Shown: positions 24,094-35,793, numbered from the stretch's first letter. The stretch: 64,000 nucleotides of DNA from Pseudomonas sp. Leaf48 (GCF_001421885.1 NZ_LMLH01000031.1:175441-239440), one strand, 5' to 3'. Notes: generated from the sequence alone by a model not told the origin. Program-made: numbers and translations.

Positions 24094-24119
24094 TAAAAAC
24101 GCCCGGCGCTGCCGGGCGT
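24094..24119 (-). terminator. purB terminator
   Basis: Stem ACGCCCGGC (24099-24107) / GCCGGGCGT (24111-24119) with loop GCT, followed on the minus strand by a T run. It lies 22 bases after the purB stop. Confidence 0.9.
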
Positions 24120-24141
24120 CTCAAAGGGGTCTTGCGGTCGA

Positions 24142-25512
24142 TCAGATACGTTTGGCTTGCTCTACAGCGTTACCGATGTAGTTCGCCGGGGTGAGCAACT
24201 TCAGCTCTGCCTTGGCGGCGGCCGGCATGTCCAGGCCGTCGATGAAAGTCTGCAACGCTTCCGGGCTGATGCCCTTGCCGCGGGTCAATTCTTTCAGCTT
24301 CTCGTACGGGTTTTCGATGTTGTAGCGGCGCATCACGGTCTGGATCGGCTCGGCCAGGACTTCCCAGCAGGCGTCCAGGTCAGCGGCGATTTTCTGCTCG
24401 TTGAGCTCCAGCTTGCTGATGCCCTTGAGGCTGGCTTCGTACGCGATCACGCTGTGGGCGAAGCCGACACCGAGGTTGCGCAGTACGGTGGAGTCGGTCA
24501 GGTCGCGCTGCCAGCGGGAGATCGGCAGCTTGCTCGCCAGGTGCTGGAAAAGCGCGTTGGCGATGCCCAGGTTGCCTTCGGAGTTTTCGAAGTCGATCGG
24601 GTTGACCTTGTGCGGCATGGTCGACGAGCCGATTTCGCCAGCGATGGTGCGTTGCTTGAAATAACCCAGGGAGATGTAGCCCCAGATGTCGCGGTCGAAG
24701 TCGATCAGGATGGTGTTGAAGCGTGCGATCGCGTCGAACAGCTCGGCGATGTAGTCGTGCGGTTCGATCTGCGTGGTGTACGGGTTGAAGCCCAGACCCA
24801 GCTCGTCTTCGATGAAGGCGCGGGCGTTGGCTTCCCAGTCGATCTCGGGGTAGGCCGACAGGTGGGCGTTGTAGTTGCCGACAGCGCCGTTGATCTTGCC
24901 CAGCAGCGGAACGGCAGCGACCTGAGCGATCTGGCGCTCCAGGCGGTAAACCACGTTGGCCAGTTCTTTGCCCAGGGTGGTCGGCGAGGCCGGTTGGCCG
25001 TGGGTGCGCGACAGCATCGGCACGTCGGCGAAACGGATGGCCAGTTCGCGGATGGCGTTGGCGGTCTGGCGCATCAGCGGCAGCATCACATCATCACGGC
25101 CTTCGCGCAGCATCAGGGCGTGGGACAGGTTGTTGATGTCCTCGCTGGTGCAGGCAAAGTGGATGAATTCGCTGACCTTGGCCAGTTCCGGCAGCTTGGC
25201 CGCCTGCTCCTTGAGCAGGTATTCGATGGCTTTGACGTCGTGGTTGGTGGTGCGCTCGATCTCTTTGACGCGCTCGGCATGCTCCAGAGAGAAGTTTTCC
25301 GCCAAGGTGTTCAACACCGCGTTGGCTTGCGCGGAGAACGCCGGCACTTCGCTGATGGCAGGGTGAGCGGCCAGGCGCTGGAGCCAGCGCACTTCAACCA
25401 GGACACGGGCACGGATCAGGCCGTACTCGCTGAAAATTGGGCGCAGGGCCTGGGTTTTGCCGGCGTAGCGGCCGTCAACAGGGGAAACCGCAGTGAGCGA
25501 AGAAAGCTGCAT
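24142..25512 (-). CDS. purB: Adenylosuccinate lyase
   Basis: A 456-residue enzyme of the fumarase/aspartase superfamily. It cleaves SAICAR to AICAR and adenylosuccinate to AMP in purine synthesis, releasing fumarate. The superfamily signature GSSTMPHKVNPIDFEN is intact, with the active-site histidine region LSRTHGQPASPTTLGKE. The ATG at 25512 gives the standard N-terminus MQLSSLTAVSPVDGRYAGK; the in-frame extension to 25587 is not family-like. It lies downstream of hflD-mnmA on the same strand. Confidence 0.97.
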   Translation of the reverse strand: MQLSSLTAVSPVDGRYAGKTQALRPIFSEYGLIRARVLVEVRWLQRLAAHPAISEVPAFSAQANAVLNTLAENFSLEHAERVKEIERTTNHDVKAIEYLLKEQAAKLPELAKVSEFIHFACTSEDINNLSHALMLREGRDDVMLPLMRQTANAIRELAIRFADVPMLSRTHGQPASPTTLGKELANVVYRLERQIAQVAAVPLLGKINGAVGNYNAHLSAYPEIDWEANARAFIEDELGLGFNPYTTQIEPHDYIAELFDAIARFNTILIDFDRDIWGYISLGYFKQRTIAGEIGSSTMPHKVNPIDFENSEGNLGIANALFQHLASKLPISRWQRDLTDSTVLRNLGVGFAHSVIAYEASLKGISKLELNEQKIAADLDACWEVLAEPIQTVMRRYNIENPYEKLKELTRGKGISPEALQTFIDGLDMPAAAKAELKLLTPANYIGNAVEQAKRI

Positions 25513-25639
25513 GGGGTGTTCTCGGACAGTCGGGCAACGAAATGGGGCGCGTATCATACATGAAAAAATCCGCCGGTCCGTCGCCAACTGACCGGCGTAT
25601 TACGCGTTACAGATTACAAAAGCATGTTGCGGGCGCGGT

Positions 25640-26263
25640 TCAGCTGCTGCGCATCAGCGGATAAAGCTCTTTGAGCAGCTTGCGCCGGCTGACCACCAGC
25701 TGCCAGCGATGCCCGCCCAGCTGCCGCCACAGGCGTGCCGAACGGATACCGGCGAGCAGCAGGGCGCGAATTTTCGAGGCATTGCTCGGTTGTTGCAGGT
25801 TACGCATGTCGCCGTGCACCTGGATGCGTTGGCGCAAGGTGCTCAGGGTATCCTGGTACAGCGCGCCACAGGCGGCGATCACGTTTTCGTGAGCCGGGCC
25901 AAAGTGTTCGACCTGGGACTGGATTTGCGGCAGGCGCTTACCGATCACGTCGAGCATGTCGCCGCGCTTGGCCAACTGACGCTCCAGGCCAAGCATGGCC
26001 AGGGCATAACGCAAGGGTTCGCGCTGCAGGGCGCTTGGATCGCGTTCGAGGGCGCCGATCAAGGCACGATAGCCTTCGCGCAGATTGATATCGTCGCCGC
26101 CGTAGACTTCCAGGGTGTCCTTGGGATCGCGAATCAACAGGCTACCCAGCATGCAGGTCAGGCCGGCTTCGTTGGTCTGGCCGGTCTTGGCGATCTTGTC
26201 GACCAGCACGGCGGCGAGAAACACGCCGCCCAGCGCCGTCAGTTGTTCCTGGGTGGGAGTCAT
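25640..26263 (-). CDS. hflD: High-frequency lysogenization protein HflD homologue
   Basis: A 207-residue all-helical protein of the HflD (YcfC) family. In E. coli it associates with the inner membrane and affects phage lambda CII; its cellular role is poorly known. Family segments ALGGVFLAAVLVDKIAKTGQ and GIRSARLWRQLGGHRWQL are present. It overlaps mnmA by 4 bases (ATGA, 26260-26263), and the mnmA-hflD-purB order is conserved in gammaproteobacteria. Confidence 0.92.
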   Translation of the reverse strand: MTPTQEQLTALGGVFLAAVLVDKIAKTGQTNEAGLTCMLGSLLIRDPKDTLEVYGGDDINLREGYRALIGALERDPSALQREPLRYALAMLGLERQLAKRGDMLDVIGKRLPQIQSQVEHFGPAHENVIAACGALYQDTLSTLRQRIQVHGDMRNLQQPSNASKIRALLLAGIRSARLWRQLGGHRWQLVVSRRKLLKELYPLMRSS

Positions 26264-27393
26264 TGCGCCTGGCCTTTACTGGTCCATGGCTCTGCCACTT
26301 CAATGACGCCGCCGCCCAGGCAGATTTCGCCGTCGTAGAACACCACGGACTGGCCCGGGGTGACTGCGCGCTGCGGGTCATCGAAAGTCGCACGGTAACC
26401 GGTGGCGGTCTTTTCCAGGGTGCAGGGCTGGTCGCTCTGGCGATAGCGGACCTTGGCGGTCAGCCTGCGCGGCTGGCTCAGGTCGATCGGGTTGACCCAA
26501 TAGATGTCCGAAGCGAGCAGGGCGCGGGAGAACAGCCAGGGGTGATCATTGCCCTGGCCGACGATCAGCTCGTTGTGTTCCAGGTCCTTGATCAATACGT
26601 ACCACGGCTCGTCACTGGCGTCTTTCAAGCCGCCGATGCCCAGGCCCTGGCGCTGGCCGATGGTGTGGTACATCAGGCCGTGGTGACGGCCGATGATCTC
26701 GCCTTCGGTGGTCTTGATCTCGCCCGGCTGGGCCGGCAGGTACTGCTTGAGGAAGTCACTGAAGCGGCGCTCGCCGATAAAGCAGATTCCGGTGGAGTCC
26801 TTTTTCTTCGCGGTCGCCAGTTCGTATTTCTCGGCAATCGCGCGCACTTCGGGTTTTTCCAGTTCGCCGACCGGGAACAGGGTCTTGGCGATCTGCTCGC
26901 CGCCGACGGCGTGCAGGAAGTAGCTCTGGTCCTTGTTCGCGTCCAGGCCCTTGAGCAGTTCGGTGCGGCCGTCGATGTCGCGGCGACGCACGTAGTGACC
27001 GGTGGCAATCAGGTCGGCGCCAAGCATCATGGCGTAGTCGAGGAACGCCTTGAACTTGATCTCGCGGTTGCACAGGATATCCGGGTTCGGCGTGCGGCCG
27101 GCCTTGTATTCGGCCAGGAAGTGCTCGAACACGTTATCCCAGTACTCGGCGGCGAAGTTGGCGGTGTGCAGCTTGATGCCAATCTTGTCGCACACGGCCT
27201 GGGCGTCCGCCAGATCATCCATGGCGGTGCAGTATTCGGTTCCGTCGTCTTCTTCCCAGTTCTTCATGAACAGGCCTTCCACCTCATATCCCTGCTCGAT
27301 CAGCAGAAGGGCGGAAACGGAAGAGTCCACGCCGCCGGACATGCCGACAATGACGCGCTTCTTTTGTGTGTCAGAAGGGGCTGGATCACGCAT
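26260..27393 (-). CDS. mnmA: tRNA-specific 2-thiouridylase
   Basis: A 377-residue enzyme that makes 2-thiouridine at wobble position 34 of tRNAs for Lys, Glu and Gln, using ATP and sulfur from the Tus relay. The P-loop VGMSGGVDSSVSA, the first catalytic cysteine region PNPDILCNREIKF and the second in DSTGICFIGERRF are all visible. Length is normal. The start at 27393 (MRDPAPSDTQKKRVIVG) has a weak ribosome-binding site. The relay genes tusBCD and tusE are in this window at 48.7-50.1 kb. Confidence 0.97.
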   Translation of the reverse strand: MRDPAPSDTQKKRVIVGMSGGVDSSVSALLLIEQGYEVEGLFMKNWEEDDGTEYCTAMDDLADAQAVCDKIGIKLHTANFAAEYWDNVFEHFLAEYKAGRTPNPDILCNREIKFKAFLDYAMMLGADLIATGHYVRRRDIDGRTELLKGLDANKDQSYFLHAVGGEQIAKTLFPVGELEKPEVRAIAEKYELATAKKKDSTGICFIGERRFSDFLKQYLPAQPGEIKTTEGEIIGRHHGLMYHTIGQRQGLGIGGLKDASDEPWYVLIKDLEHNELIVGQGNDHPWLFSRALLASDIYWVNPIDLSQPRRLTAKVRYRQSDQPCTLEKTATGYRATFDDPQRAVTPGQSVVFYDGEICLGGGVIEVAEPWTSKGQAQ

Positions 27394-27452
27394 AGGGATT
27401 CAATGAGTGTCTTGAAAAAGGACGAGATTCTAACAGGCTCAAGCCTGCAAGG

Positions 27453-27899
27453 CTAAAGAGAAGGACGGATCAGTTCGAGGCCGAAGTGATGGCCGGCCAG
27501 GTAATCGTCGATGCAGCGGATGATCAGCTCGCTGCGCCAATGGTCGCGCTGCTCGATTAATTCGTCGCGGGTCAGCCACTTGGCGCCGACGATGCCGTCG
27601 TCCAGTTGGTAATCGGGGCGGTGTTGCAGCGGTTTGGCGATGAAGCAGACTCGCTGATAAGTCACGCCGTTGCTTGGGGCGGTGTAGAGATAAATTCCCA
27701 CCACGCCGGTGGCTTCGACGTCCCAGCCGGTTTCTTCGAGGGTTTCGCGTACGGCGGCTTCGGTCAGGGTTTCATTCGGATCCAGATGGCCGGCAGGCTG
27801 ATTGAGCACCACACGTCCGTGCTTGAGTTCCTCGACCATCAGGAAGCGGCCGTTGTCTTCGACGATGGTGGCGACGGTGATGTGGGGTTTCCAGTCCAT
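27453..27899 (-). CDS. nudJ: Nudix hydrolase, NudJ-like
   Basis: A 148-residue Nudix hydrolase directly upstream of mnmA in the same operon. The Nudix box is intact: G-x5-E-x7-R-E-x2-E-E-x-G within GHLDPNETLTEAAVRE and TLEETGW. It starts MDWKPHITVATIVEDNGRF, as in NudJ (YmfB) proteins, which hydrolyse nucleoside di- and triphosphates and a thiamine pyrimidine pyrophosphate. The exact substrate here is inferred from the family and the conserved mnmA linkage. Confidence 0.85.
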   Translation of the reverse strand: MDWKPHITVATIVEDNGRFLMVEELKHGRVVLNQPAGHLDPNETLTEAAVRETLEETGWDVEATGVVGIYLYTAPSNGVTYQRVCFIAKPLQHRPDYQLDDGIVGAKWLTRDELIEQRDHWRSELIIRCIDDYLAGHHFGLELIRPSL

Positions 27900-27934
27900 G
27901 AAGTTTCCTCAAATTCTGAATATTGAAACACGGT

Positions 27935-28030
27935 CAATGTGGGAGCGGGCTTGCTCGCGAAAGCGGCGGTTCAGTCAATGGAGATGTTCAATGATAAACC
28001 GCATTCGCGAGCAAGCCCGCTCCCACATTG
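27935..28030. repeat. REP-like palindrome, TGTGGGAGCGGGCTTGCTCG family
   Basis: Inverted arms CAATGTGGGAGCGGGCTTGC... (27935-27966) and its complement (27999-28030), separated by about 30 unrelated bases. The same family occurs at 35408, 50160 and 52113. It lies between the convergent end of the idh terminator region and the nudJ promoter. Confidence 0.85.
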
Positions 28031-28045
28031 GATCTTTGGTGGGGC

Positions 28046-28082
28046 CAAAAACACAAACCCCGGCACATGGCCGGGGTTTGTG
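28046..28082 (-). terminator. idh terminator
   Basis: Stem CACAAACCCCGG (28052-28063) / CCGGGGTTTGTG (28071-28082) with a 7-base loop and a T run on the minus strand, 16 bases after the idh stop. Confidence 0.88.
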
Positions 28083-28098
28083 ATGTTCCCTTACAACC

Positions 28099-30324
<2,226 letters not shown>

Positions 30325-30817
30325 ATTCGGATTAACTCTCTCTTCTTTGCTAAAGCGTGCGCAGAAACTCGAGGGGCGCCGGGTAAGCGCGTTCGTTCAA
30401 AGTCATCCATGAGCCGAATATCGAGATTTCGTTGCTGTGATGTTGGGTGCATCAGTAGGGCGTCAAGTGGCCGGGATGCTGTAGCAGGCCGGCTTGCCGG
30501 GCGGAAACTGTCGTCGTAGAGCCGTTCCGCCGTCGTGACCCTTTAGTCAGCGGCCGCATTATACATAGGTAGCTGGCATTCTGCCGATGCTTCAGATGCA
30601 ATGATTCTCGTCCATTGGTCTAAAGGTCGCAGGAGCGGGGCCGGTGCAAGGTCAATGCTTATCCCGGGTTTTGGCATTTTTGCCTTTGCTTTCAAGCTTG
30701 TAGTGCGCCCGTTGCAAGGCTTTACCGCAGATGACAGGAACATAGGGTTTGCGCGCCGATTTAACTGGGTTACGCTCGAACCAAGCCAGATGTTCAATCC
30801 AATCAATGGAGTTCAGC
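30325..30817. other. Divergent idh/icd promoter region
   Basis: A 493-base region between two divergent isocitrate dehydrogenase genes that must hold both promoters and probably shared control sites. A minus-strand TATAAT (30558-30563) would suit idh with a ~230-base leader, although its -35 is weak. A GCCGGCTTGCCGGGCGG fragment near 30488 resembles a decayed REP. No gene or terminator is seen. Confidence 0.5.
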
Positions 30818-32074
30818 ATGGGTTACAAGAAGATTCAGGTTCCAGCTGTCGGCGACAAAATCACCGTCAATGCAGACCATTCTCTCAATGTTCCGAATAA
30901 CCCGATCATTCCCTTCATCGAAGGCGACGGTATTGGCGTTGATATCAGCCCCGTCATGATCAAGGTTGTCGATGCTGCCGTTAAAAAGGCCTACGGCGAC
31001 GAGCGCAAGATTTCCTGGATGGAAGTGTACGCCGGGGAAAAAGCGACCCAGGTTTACGATCAGGACACCTGGCTGCCTCAGGAAACCCTGGACGCAGTCA
31101 AGGATTACGTGGTTTCGATCAAGGGCCCGCTGACCACTCCGGTCGGTGGCGGCATCCGTTCGTTGAACGTTGCACTGCGCCAGCAACTGGACCTGTACGT
31201 CTGCCTGCGTCCGGTGCGCTGGTTCGAAGGCGTGCCGAGCCCGGTCAAGAAGCCAGGCGACGTCGACATGACGATCTTCCGTGAGAACTCCGAAGACATC
31301 TACGCCGGTATTGAATGGAAGGCCGGCTCGCCGGAGGCGACCAAGGTCATCAAGTTCCTTAAAGAGGAAATGGGCGTCACCAAGATCCGTTTCGATGAAA
31401 ACTGCGGTATCGGCGTCAAGCCGGTGTCCCTGGAAGGCACCAAGCGTCTGGCGCGCAAGGCGCTGCAGTATGTGGTCGACAACGACCGCGACTCGCTGAC
31501 CATCGTGCACAAAGGCAACATCATGAAGTTCACCGAAGGTGCCTTCAAGGAGTGGGCCTACGAAGTGGCGGCTGAAGAGTTCGGCGCGACCCTGCTCGAC
31601 GGTGGCCCGTGGATGCAGTTCAAGAACCCGAAAACCGGCAAGAACGTTGTCGTCAAGGATGCCATCGCCGACGCCATGCTCCAGCAGATCCTGCTGCGCC
31701 CGGCTGAATACGATGTCATCGCGACCCTGAACCTCAACGGCGACTACCTCTCCGACGCCCTGGCGGCGGAAGTGGGCGGTATCGGTATTGCGCCGGGCGC
31801 CAACCTGTCCGACACCGTGGCCATGTTCGAAGCCACCCACGGTACTGCACCGAAATACGCGGGCAAGGACCAGGTCAACCCGGGTTCGCTGATCCTGTCG
31901 GCAGAAATGATGCTGCGTCACATGGGCTGGACCGAAGCGGCCGACCTGATCATCAAGGGCACCAACGGGGCGATTTCCGCCAAGACCGTGACCTATGACT
32001 TCGAGCGCTTGATGGATGGAGCCAAGCTGGTTTCTTCCTCCGGCTTCGGCGATGCGCTGATCTCGCACATGTAA
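30818..32074 (+). CDS. icd: NADP-dependent isocitrate dehydrogenase, dimeric type
   Basis: A 418-residue homodimeric isocitrate dehydrogenase of the IDH/IPMDH family. The substrate-binding stretch DMTIFRENSEDIYAGIEW, with the serine that in E. coli is phosphorylated by AceK (RENSED), is present, as are the NADP/metal signature NLNGDYLSDALAAEVGG and GTAPKYAGKDQVNPGS. The ATG at 30818 has GGAG 6 bases upstream and gives the usual N-terminus MGYKKIQVP. It is divergent from idh. Confidence 0.97.
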   Translation: MGYKKIQVPAVGDKITVNADHSLNVPNNPIIPFIEGDGIGVDISPVMIKVVDAAVKKAYGDERKISWMEVYAGEKATQVYDQDTWLPQETLDAVKDYVVSIKGPLTTPVGGGIRSLNVALRQQLDLYVCLRPVRWFEGVPSPVKKPGDVDMTIFRENSEDIYAGIEWKAGSPEATKVIKFLKEEMGVTKIRFDENCGIGVKPVSLEGTKRLARKALQYVVDNDRDSLTIVHKGNIMKFTEGAFKEWAYEVAAEEFGATLLDGGPWMQFKNPKTGKNVVVKDAIADAMLQQILLRPAEYDVIATLNLNGDYLSDALAAEVGGIGIAPGANLSDTVAMFEATHGTAPKYAGKDQVNPGSLILSAEMMLRHMGWTEAADLIIKGTNGAISAKTVTYDFERLMDGAKLVSSSGFGDALISHM

Positions 32075-32091
32075 GCGAGCGGCAGTCATGC

Positions 32092-32130
32092 AAAAAACCG
32101 CCCGGCTCAATCGAGCCGGGCGGTTTTTTT
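32092..32130. terminator. Bidirectional terminator between icd and cspD
   Basis: Perfect 11-bp stem CCGCCCGGCTC (32098-32108) / GAGCCGGGCGG (32113-32123), loop AATC, with A6 before and T7 after. It serves icd (plus) and the convergent cold-shock gene (minus). Confidence 0.92.
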
Positions 32131-32153
32131 ATGACTGGGATGACGGTGTGGTC

Positions 32154-32420
32154 TTAAGCCGTAACGGTCTGTTGTGCAGCGGGTGCCGTGGAATTCAGGC
32201 TGTCCACGGGGTTGCCGATGTTGACTGCGTGCAGGCCCTTGGGCCCCTGGATAATCTCGAATACAACAGCTTGACCGGCTTTCAGGGTTTTATAGCCATC
32301 CATCTGGATGGCGGAAAAGTGGGCAAACAGATCGTCTGTGTTGCCGTCTTCATTTATGAAACCGTAACCCTTGGCGTTGTTGAACCATTTGACCTTGCCG
32401 CTGACCTTGACGCCTGACAT
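32154..32420 (-). CDS. cspD: Cold-shock-domain protein CspD
   Basis: An 88-residue cold-shock-domain protein. The RNA/DNA-binding motifs KGYGFI (RNP1) and LFAHFS (RNP2) are intact, with the family GKVKWFNNAKGYGFI start and a short C-terminal tail (PVDSLNSTAPAAQQTVTA). CspD proteins bind single-stranded DNA and inhibit replication in stationary phase in E. coli. The ATG at 32420 has GGGAG 5 bases upstream. It is divergent from clpS, the usual arrangement. Confidence 0.92.
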   Translation of the reverse strand: MSGVKVSGKVKWFNNAKGYGFINEDGNTDDLFAHFSAIQMDGYKTLKAGQAVVFEIIQGPKGLHAVNIGNPVDSLNSTAPAAQQTVTA

Positions 32421-32643
32421 ACCAACTCCCTCTGCAACAGACTCCATCACTGGAGTATCATCCAGTACATCCGCAGTCGTATCTGAAAATAAGATTGACT
32501 CCGCGGACCTTTTTTACCCACTGTGGGCTCTATTGGTTGTAACACCGTTTTGCCGATAGTCAAGCAGACCCGGCACTCGGAGTTGAAAACGCTGATAGCC
32601 GCCCCCACCACTGTAATTGAACAACAGACGAACCTTTCTTTCC

Positions 32644-33027
32644 ATGCATGCAATCAGCCAGATTCGACTAACATTCAATCAGGATCGCCCGACTCTCCAG
32701 AAGGATCGCCCGGAGGAACACGACGACGATTCCGCAGGCATTGCTGTTCAGGAGGCCAAGCCTGCTTTACAGGCACCGCCGATGTACAAGGTGGTTTTGT
32801 TCAATGATGACTACACACCGATGGATTTCGTCGTCGAAGTGCTCGAGGTGTTTTTTAACCTGAATCGCGAGCTGGCGACCAAGGTCATGCTGGCCGTCCA
32901 CACAGAAGGGCGGGCAGTATGTGGAGTGTTTACCCGGGACATCGCCGAGACCAAGGCCATGCAGGTCAACCAGTACGCCAGGGAAAGCCAGCATCCGCTA
33001 CTCTGTGAAATCGAGAAGGACGGTTAA
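32644..33027 (+). CDS. clpS: ClpS adaptor for N-degron substrates
   Basis: A 127-residue adaptor that delivers proteins with destabilising N-terminal residues to ClpAP. The binding-pocket segments YKVVLFNDDYTPMDFVVEVL and VMLAVHTEGRAVCGVFTRD are intact, and the flexible N-terminal extension (residues ~1-40) is present. The ATG at 32644 (MHAISQIRLTFNQDRP) fits family starts; earlier frames are rejected. It lies 30 bases before clpA. Confidence 0.95.
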   Translation: MHAISQIRLTFNQDRPTLQKDRPEEHDDDSAGIAVQEAKPALQAPPMYKVVLFNDDYTPMDFVVEVLEVFFNLNRELATKVMLAVHTEGRAVCGVFTRDIAETKAMQVNQYARESQHPLLCEIEKDG

Positions 33028-33057
33028 TCGCCGGACACTTGGGTATGAGGTGAAGCT

Positions 33058-35328
33058 ATGTTAAACCGCGAGCTCGAAGTCACCCTCAATCTTGCCTTCA
33101 AGGAAGCACGCTCGAAGCGTCATGAATTCATGACCGTCGAGCATCTCCTGCTGGCCCTATTGGACAATGAGGCTGCCGCCACCGTTTTGCGTGCGTGCGG
33201 CGCGAACCTCGACAAACTCAAGCATGACCTGCAGGAGTTCATCGACTCCACCACGCCACTGATCCCCGTTCATGACGAGGACCGCGAAACCCAGCCAACC
33301 CTGGGCTTCCAGCGTGTACTGCAGCGTGCCGTGTTTCACGTACAGAGCTCGGGCAAACGCGAAGTGACTGGCGCCAACGTGCTGGTCGCGATCTTCAGTG
33401 AGCAAGAGAGTCAGGCAGTGTTCCTGCTTAAACAGCAGAGCGTTGCGCGCATCGATGTCGTCAACTATATCGCCCATGGCATTTCCAAGGTGCCGGGGCA
33501 TGGCGATCACTCTGAAGGTGAGCAGGATATGCAGGACGACGAGGGCGGTGAATCTTCTTCCTCGGGCAATCCTCTGGATGCTTATGCCAGCAACCTCAAC
33601 GAACTCGCGCGCCAGGGTCGGATCGATCCACTGGTGGGGCGCGAACTGGAAGTCGAACGCGTAGCGCAGATCCTGGCGCGTCGGCGCAAGAACAATCCGC
33701 TGCTGGTTGGCGAGGCGGGCGTGGGTAAAACCGCGATTGCCGAAGGCCTGGCCAAGCGCATCGTCGACAACCAGGTGCCGGACCTGCTGGCCAACAGCGT
33801 GGTGTATTCCCTTGACCTGGGAGCCTTGCTGGCCGGTACCAAATACCGCGGTGATTTCGAGAAGCGCTTCAAGGCGTTGCTCAATGAACTGAAAAAACGC
33901 CCGCAGGCGATCCTGTTCATCGACGAAATCCACACCATCATTGGTGCCGGTGCCGCCTCTGGCGGTGTCATGGACGCCTCGAACCTGCTCAAGCCGTTGC
34001 TGTCGTCGGGTGATATCCGTTGCATCGGCTCGACCACGTTCCAGGAATTTCGCGGAATCTTCGAGAAGGACCGTGCCCTGGCCCGGCGTTTCCAGAAGGT
34101 CGATGTGTCCGAGCCTTCGGTGGAAGACACCATCGGCATCCTGCGCGGCCTGAAGGGGCGCTTCGAGTCCCATCACAATATCGAATACAGTGATGAGGCC
34201 TTGCGCGCCGCTGCCGAACTGGCTTCGCGCTATATCAATGACCGGCACATGCCGGACAAGGCCATCGATGTCATCGACGAGGCGGGTGCCTATCAGCGCC
34301 TGCAGCCCGTGGAAATGCGCGTCAAGCGCATTGAAGTGCCGCAAGTCGAGGATATCGTCGCGAAAATTGCGCGAATTCCGCCAAAACACGTCACCAGTTC
34401 CGACAAGGAACTGCTGCGTAACCTTGAGCGTGACCTGAAGCTGACCGTGTTCGGTCAGGACGCGGCGATCGACTCGCTGGCAACCGCGATCAAATTGTCG
34501 CGCGCTGGCCTGAAGTCGCCTGACAAGCCTGTCGGTTCGTTCCTGTTCGCAGGGCCGACCGGTGTCGGTAAAACCGAAGCGGCGCGTCAACTGGCCAAGG
34601 CGCTGGGCGTCGAGCTGATTCGCTTCGACATGTCCGAGTACATGGAGCGCCACACCGTATCGCGTCTGATCGGTGCGCCTCCGGGTTATGTCGGGTTCGA
34701 TCAGGGCGGTCTGCTGACCGAAGCCATCACCAAGCAGCCACACTGCGTGCTGTTGCTCGATGAAATCGAGAAGGCGCATCCGGAAGTCTTCAACCTGCTG
34801 CTGCAGGTCATGGACCACGGTACCCTGACCGATAACAACGGGCGCAAGGCGGATTTCCGTAACGTGATCGTCATCATGACGACCAACGCCGGTGCCGAAA
34901 CCGCAGCCCGAGCTTCGATCGGTTTCACGTTCCAGGATCACTCGTCCGACGCGATGGAAGTGATCAAGAAGAGCTTCACGCCAGAGTTCCGCAACCGTCT
35001 GGATACCATTATCCAGTTTGGTCGCCTCAGTCATGAGGTCATCAAGAGCGTGGTGGACAAGTTCCTCACCGAGCTTCAGGCGCAGTTGGAAGACAAGCGT
35101 GTGTTGCTGGAAGTCACCGATGCCGCCCGCAGCTGGCTGGCAGCCGGTGGTTACGACTCGGCCATGGGCGCTCGTCCGATGGCTCGCCTGATCCAGGACA
35201 AGATCAAGCGTCCGCTGGCGGAGGAGATCCTCTTTGGCGAACTGGCCGAACACGGCGGTGTGGTACACATCGACATCAAGGACGGCGAGCTGACCTTCGA
35301 GTTCGAGACCACGGCCGAGATGGCTTGA
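33058..35328 (+). CDS. clpA: ATP-dependent Clp protease ATP-binding subunit ClpA
   Basis: A 756-residue AAA+ unfoldase that feeds ClpP. The N-domain (residues ~1-140) is followed by D1 with Walker A GEAGVGKTAIAEGLA and Walker B ILFIDEIHTIIG, then D2 with AGPTGVGKTEAARQLA and VLLLDEIEKAHPEV. The ClpP-docking IGF loop lies in ARASIGFTFQDHS. Length is normal. It is transcribed with clpS and followed by a terminator. Confidence 0.97.
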   Translation: MLNRELEVTLNLAFKEARSKRHEFMTVEHLLLALLDNEAAATVLRACGANLDKLKHDLQEFIDSTTPLIPVHDEDRETQPTLGFQRVLQRAVFHVQSSGKREVTGANVLVAIFSEQESQAVFLLKQQSVARIDVVNYIAHGISKVPGHGDHSEGEQDMQDDEGGESSSSGNPLDAYASNLNELARQGRIDPLVGRELEVERVAQILARRRKNNPLLVGEAGVGKTAIAEGLAKRIVDNQVPDLLANSVVYSLDLGALLAGTKYRGDFEKRFKALLNELKKRPQAILFIDEIHTIIGAGAASGGVMDASNLLKPLLSSGDIRCIGSTTFQEFRGIFEKDRALARRFQKVDVSEPSVEDTIGILRGLKGRFESHHNIEYSDEALRAAAELASRYINDRHMPDKAIDVIDEAGAYQRLQPVEMRVKRIEVPQVEDIVAKIARIPPKHVTSSDKELLRNLERDLKLTVFGQDAAIDSLATAIKLSRAGLKSPDKPVGSFLFAGPTGVGKTEAARQLAKALGVELIRFDMSEYMERHTVSRLIGAPPGYVGFDQGGLLTEAITKQPHCVLLLDEIEKAHPEVFNLLLQVMDHGTLTDNNGRKADFRNVIVIMTTNAGAETAARASIGFTFQDHSSDAMEVIKKSFTPEFRNRLDTIIQFGRLSHEVIKSVVDKFLTELQAQLEDKRVLLEVTDAARSWLAAGGYDSAMGARPMARLIQDKIKRPLAEEILFGELAEHGGVVHIDIKDGELTFEFETTAEMA

Positions 35329-35350
35329 CGTTAAGCCGCAACAAAACAGA

Positions 35351-35373
35351 AAGGCGCCGAAAGGCGCCTTTTT
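35351..35373 (+). terminator. clpA terminator
   Basis: Stem AAGGCGCC (35351-35358) / GGCGCCTT (35363-35370) with a GAAA tetraloop and a run of five Ts including the stem end, 22 bases after the clpA stop. Confidence 0.9.
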
Positions 35374-35407
35374 GCTGTGTGCCGATTTTCAGGATTCACA
35401 CATACCC

Positions 35408-35500
35408 CTGTGGGAGCGGGCTTGCTCGCGAAAGCGGTGGGTCAGTCAACATCGATGGTGAATGTCAGGCCGCCTTCGCGAGCAAGCCCGCTCCCACATT
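35408..35500. repeat. REP-like palindrome, TGTGGGAGCGGGCTTGCTCG family
   Basis: Inverted arms at about 35409-35438 and 35472-35498 with a ~33-base centre that is not conserved among copies. It lies between the clpA and infA terminators, which are convergent. Confidence 0.85.
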
Positions 35501-35532
35501 GGCCTGGTGTGCTGCATCAAATCCCAGGCAAA

Positions 35533-35559
35533 CAAAAACGCCCGGCATAGGCCGGGCGT
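35533..35559 (-). terminator. infA terminator
   Basis: Stem ACGCCCGGC (35538-35546) / GCCGGGCGT (35551-35559), loop ATAG, followed on the minus strand by a T run; 15 bases after the infA stop. The stem is the same as that of the purB terminator. Confidence 0.9.
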
Positions 35560-35574
35560 CTTGTATTGACTTGA

Positions 35575-35793
35575 TTAACGGGCGCGGTAAGTGATGCGCC
35601 CTTTGCTCAAGTCATAGGGAGTCAGCTCTACGCGCACTTTGTCGCCGGTAAGAATACGGATGTAGTTCTTGCGCATCTTGCCGGAGATGTGCGCGGTTAC
35701 GACGTGCCCATTTTCCAACTCCACACGAAACATGGTGTTGGGCAGGGTGTCGACGACAGTGCCTTCCATTTCGAAGCTGTCTTCTTTCGACAT
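35575..35793 (-). CDS. infA: Translation initiation factor IF-1
   Basis: A 72-residue S1/OB-fold protein that binds the ribosomal A site during initiation. The sequence [19 protein letters not shown]... and ending [12 protein letters not shown] is nearly invariant in the family. The ATG at 35793 gives the standard length; an in-frame extension to 35859 is rejected. It lies downstream of bpt and aat on the same strand, as in other pseudomonads. Confidence 0.97.
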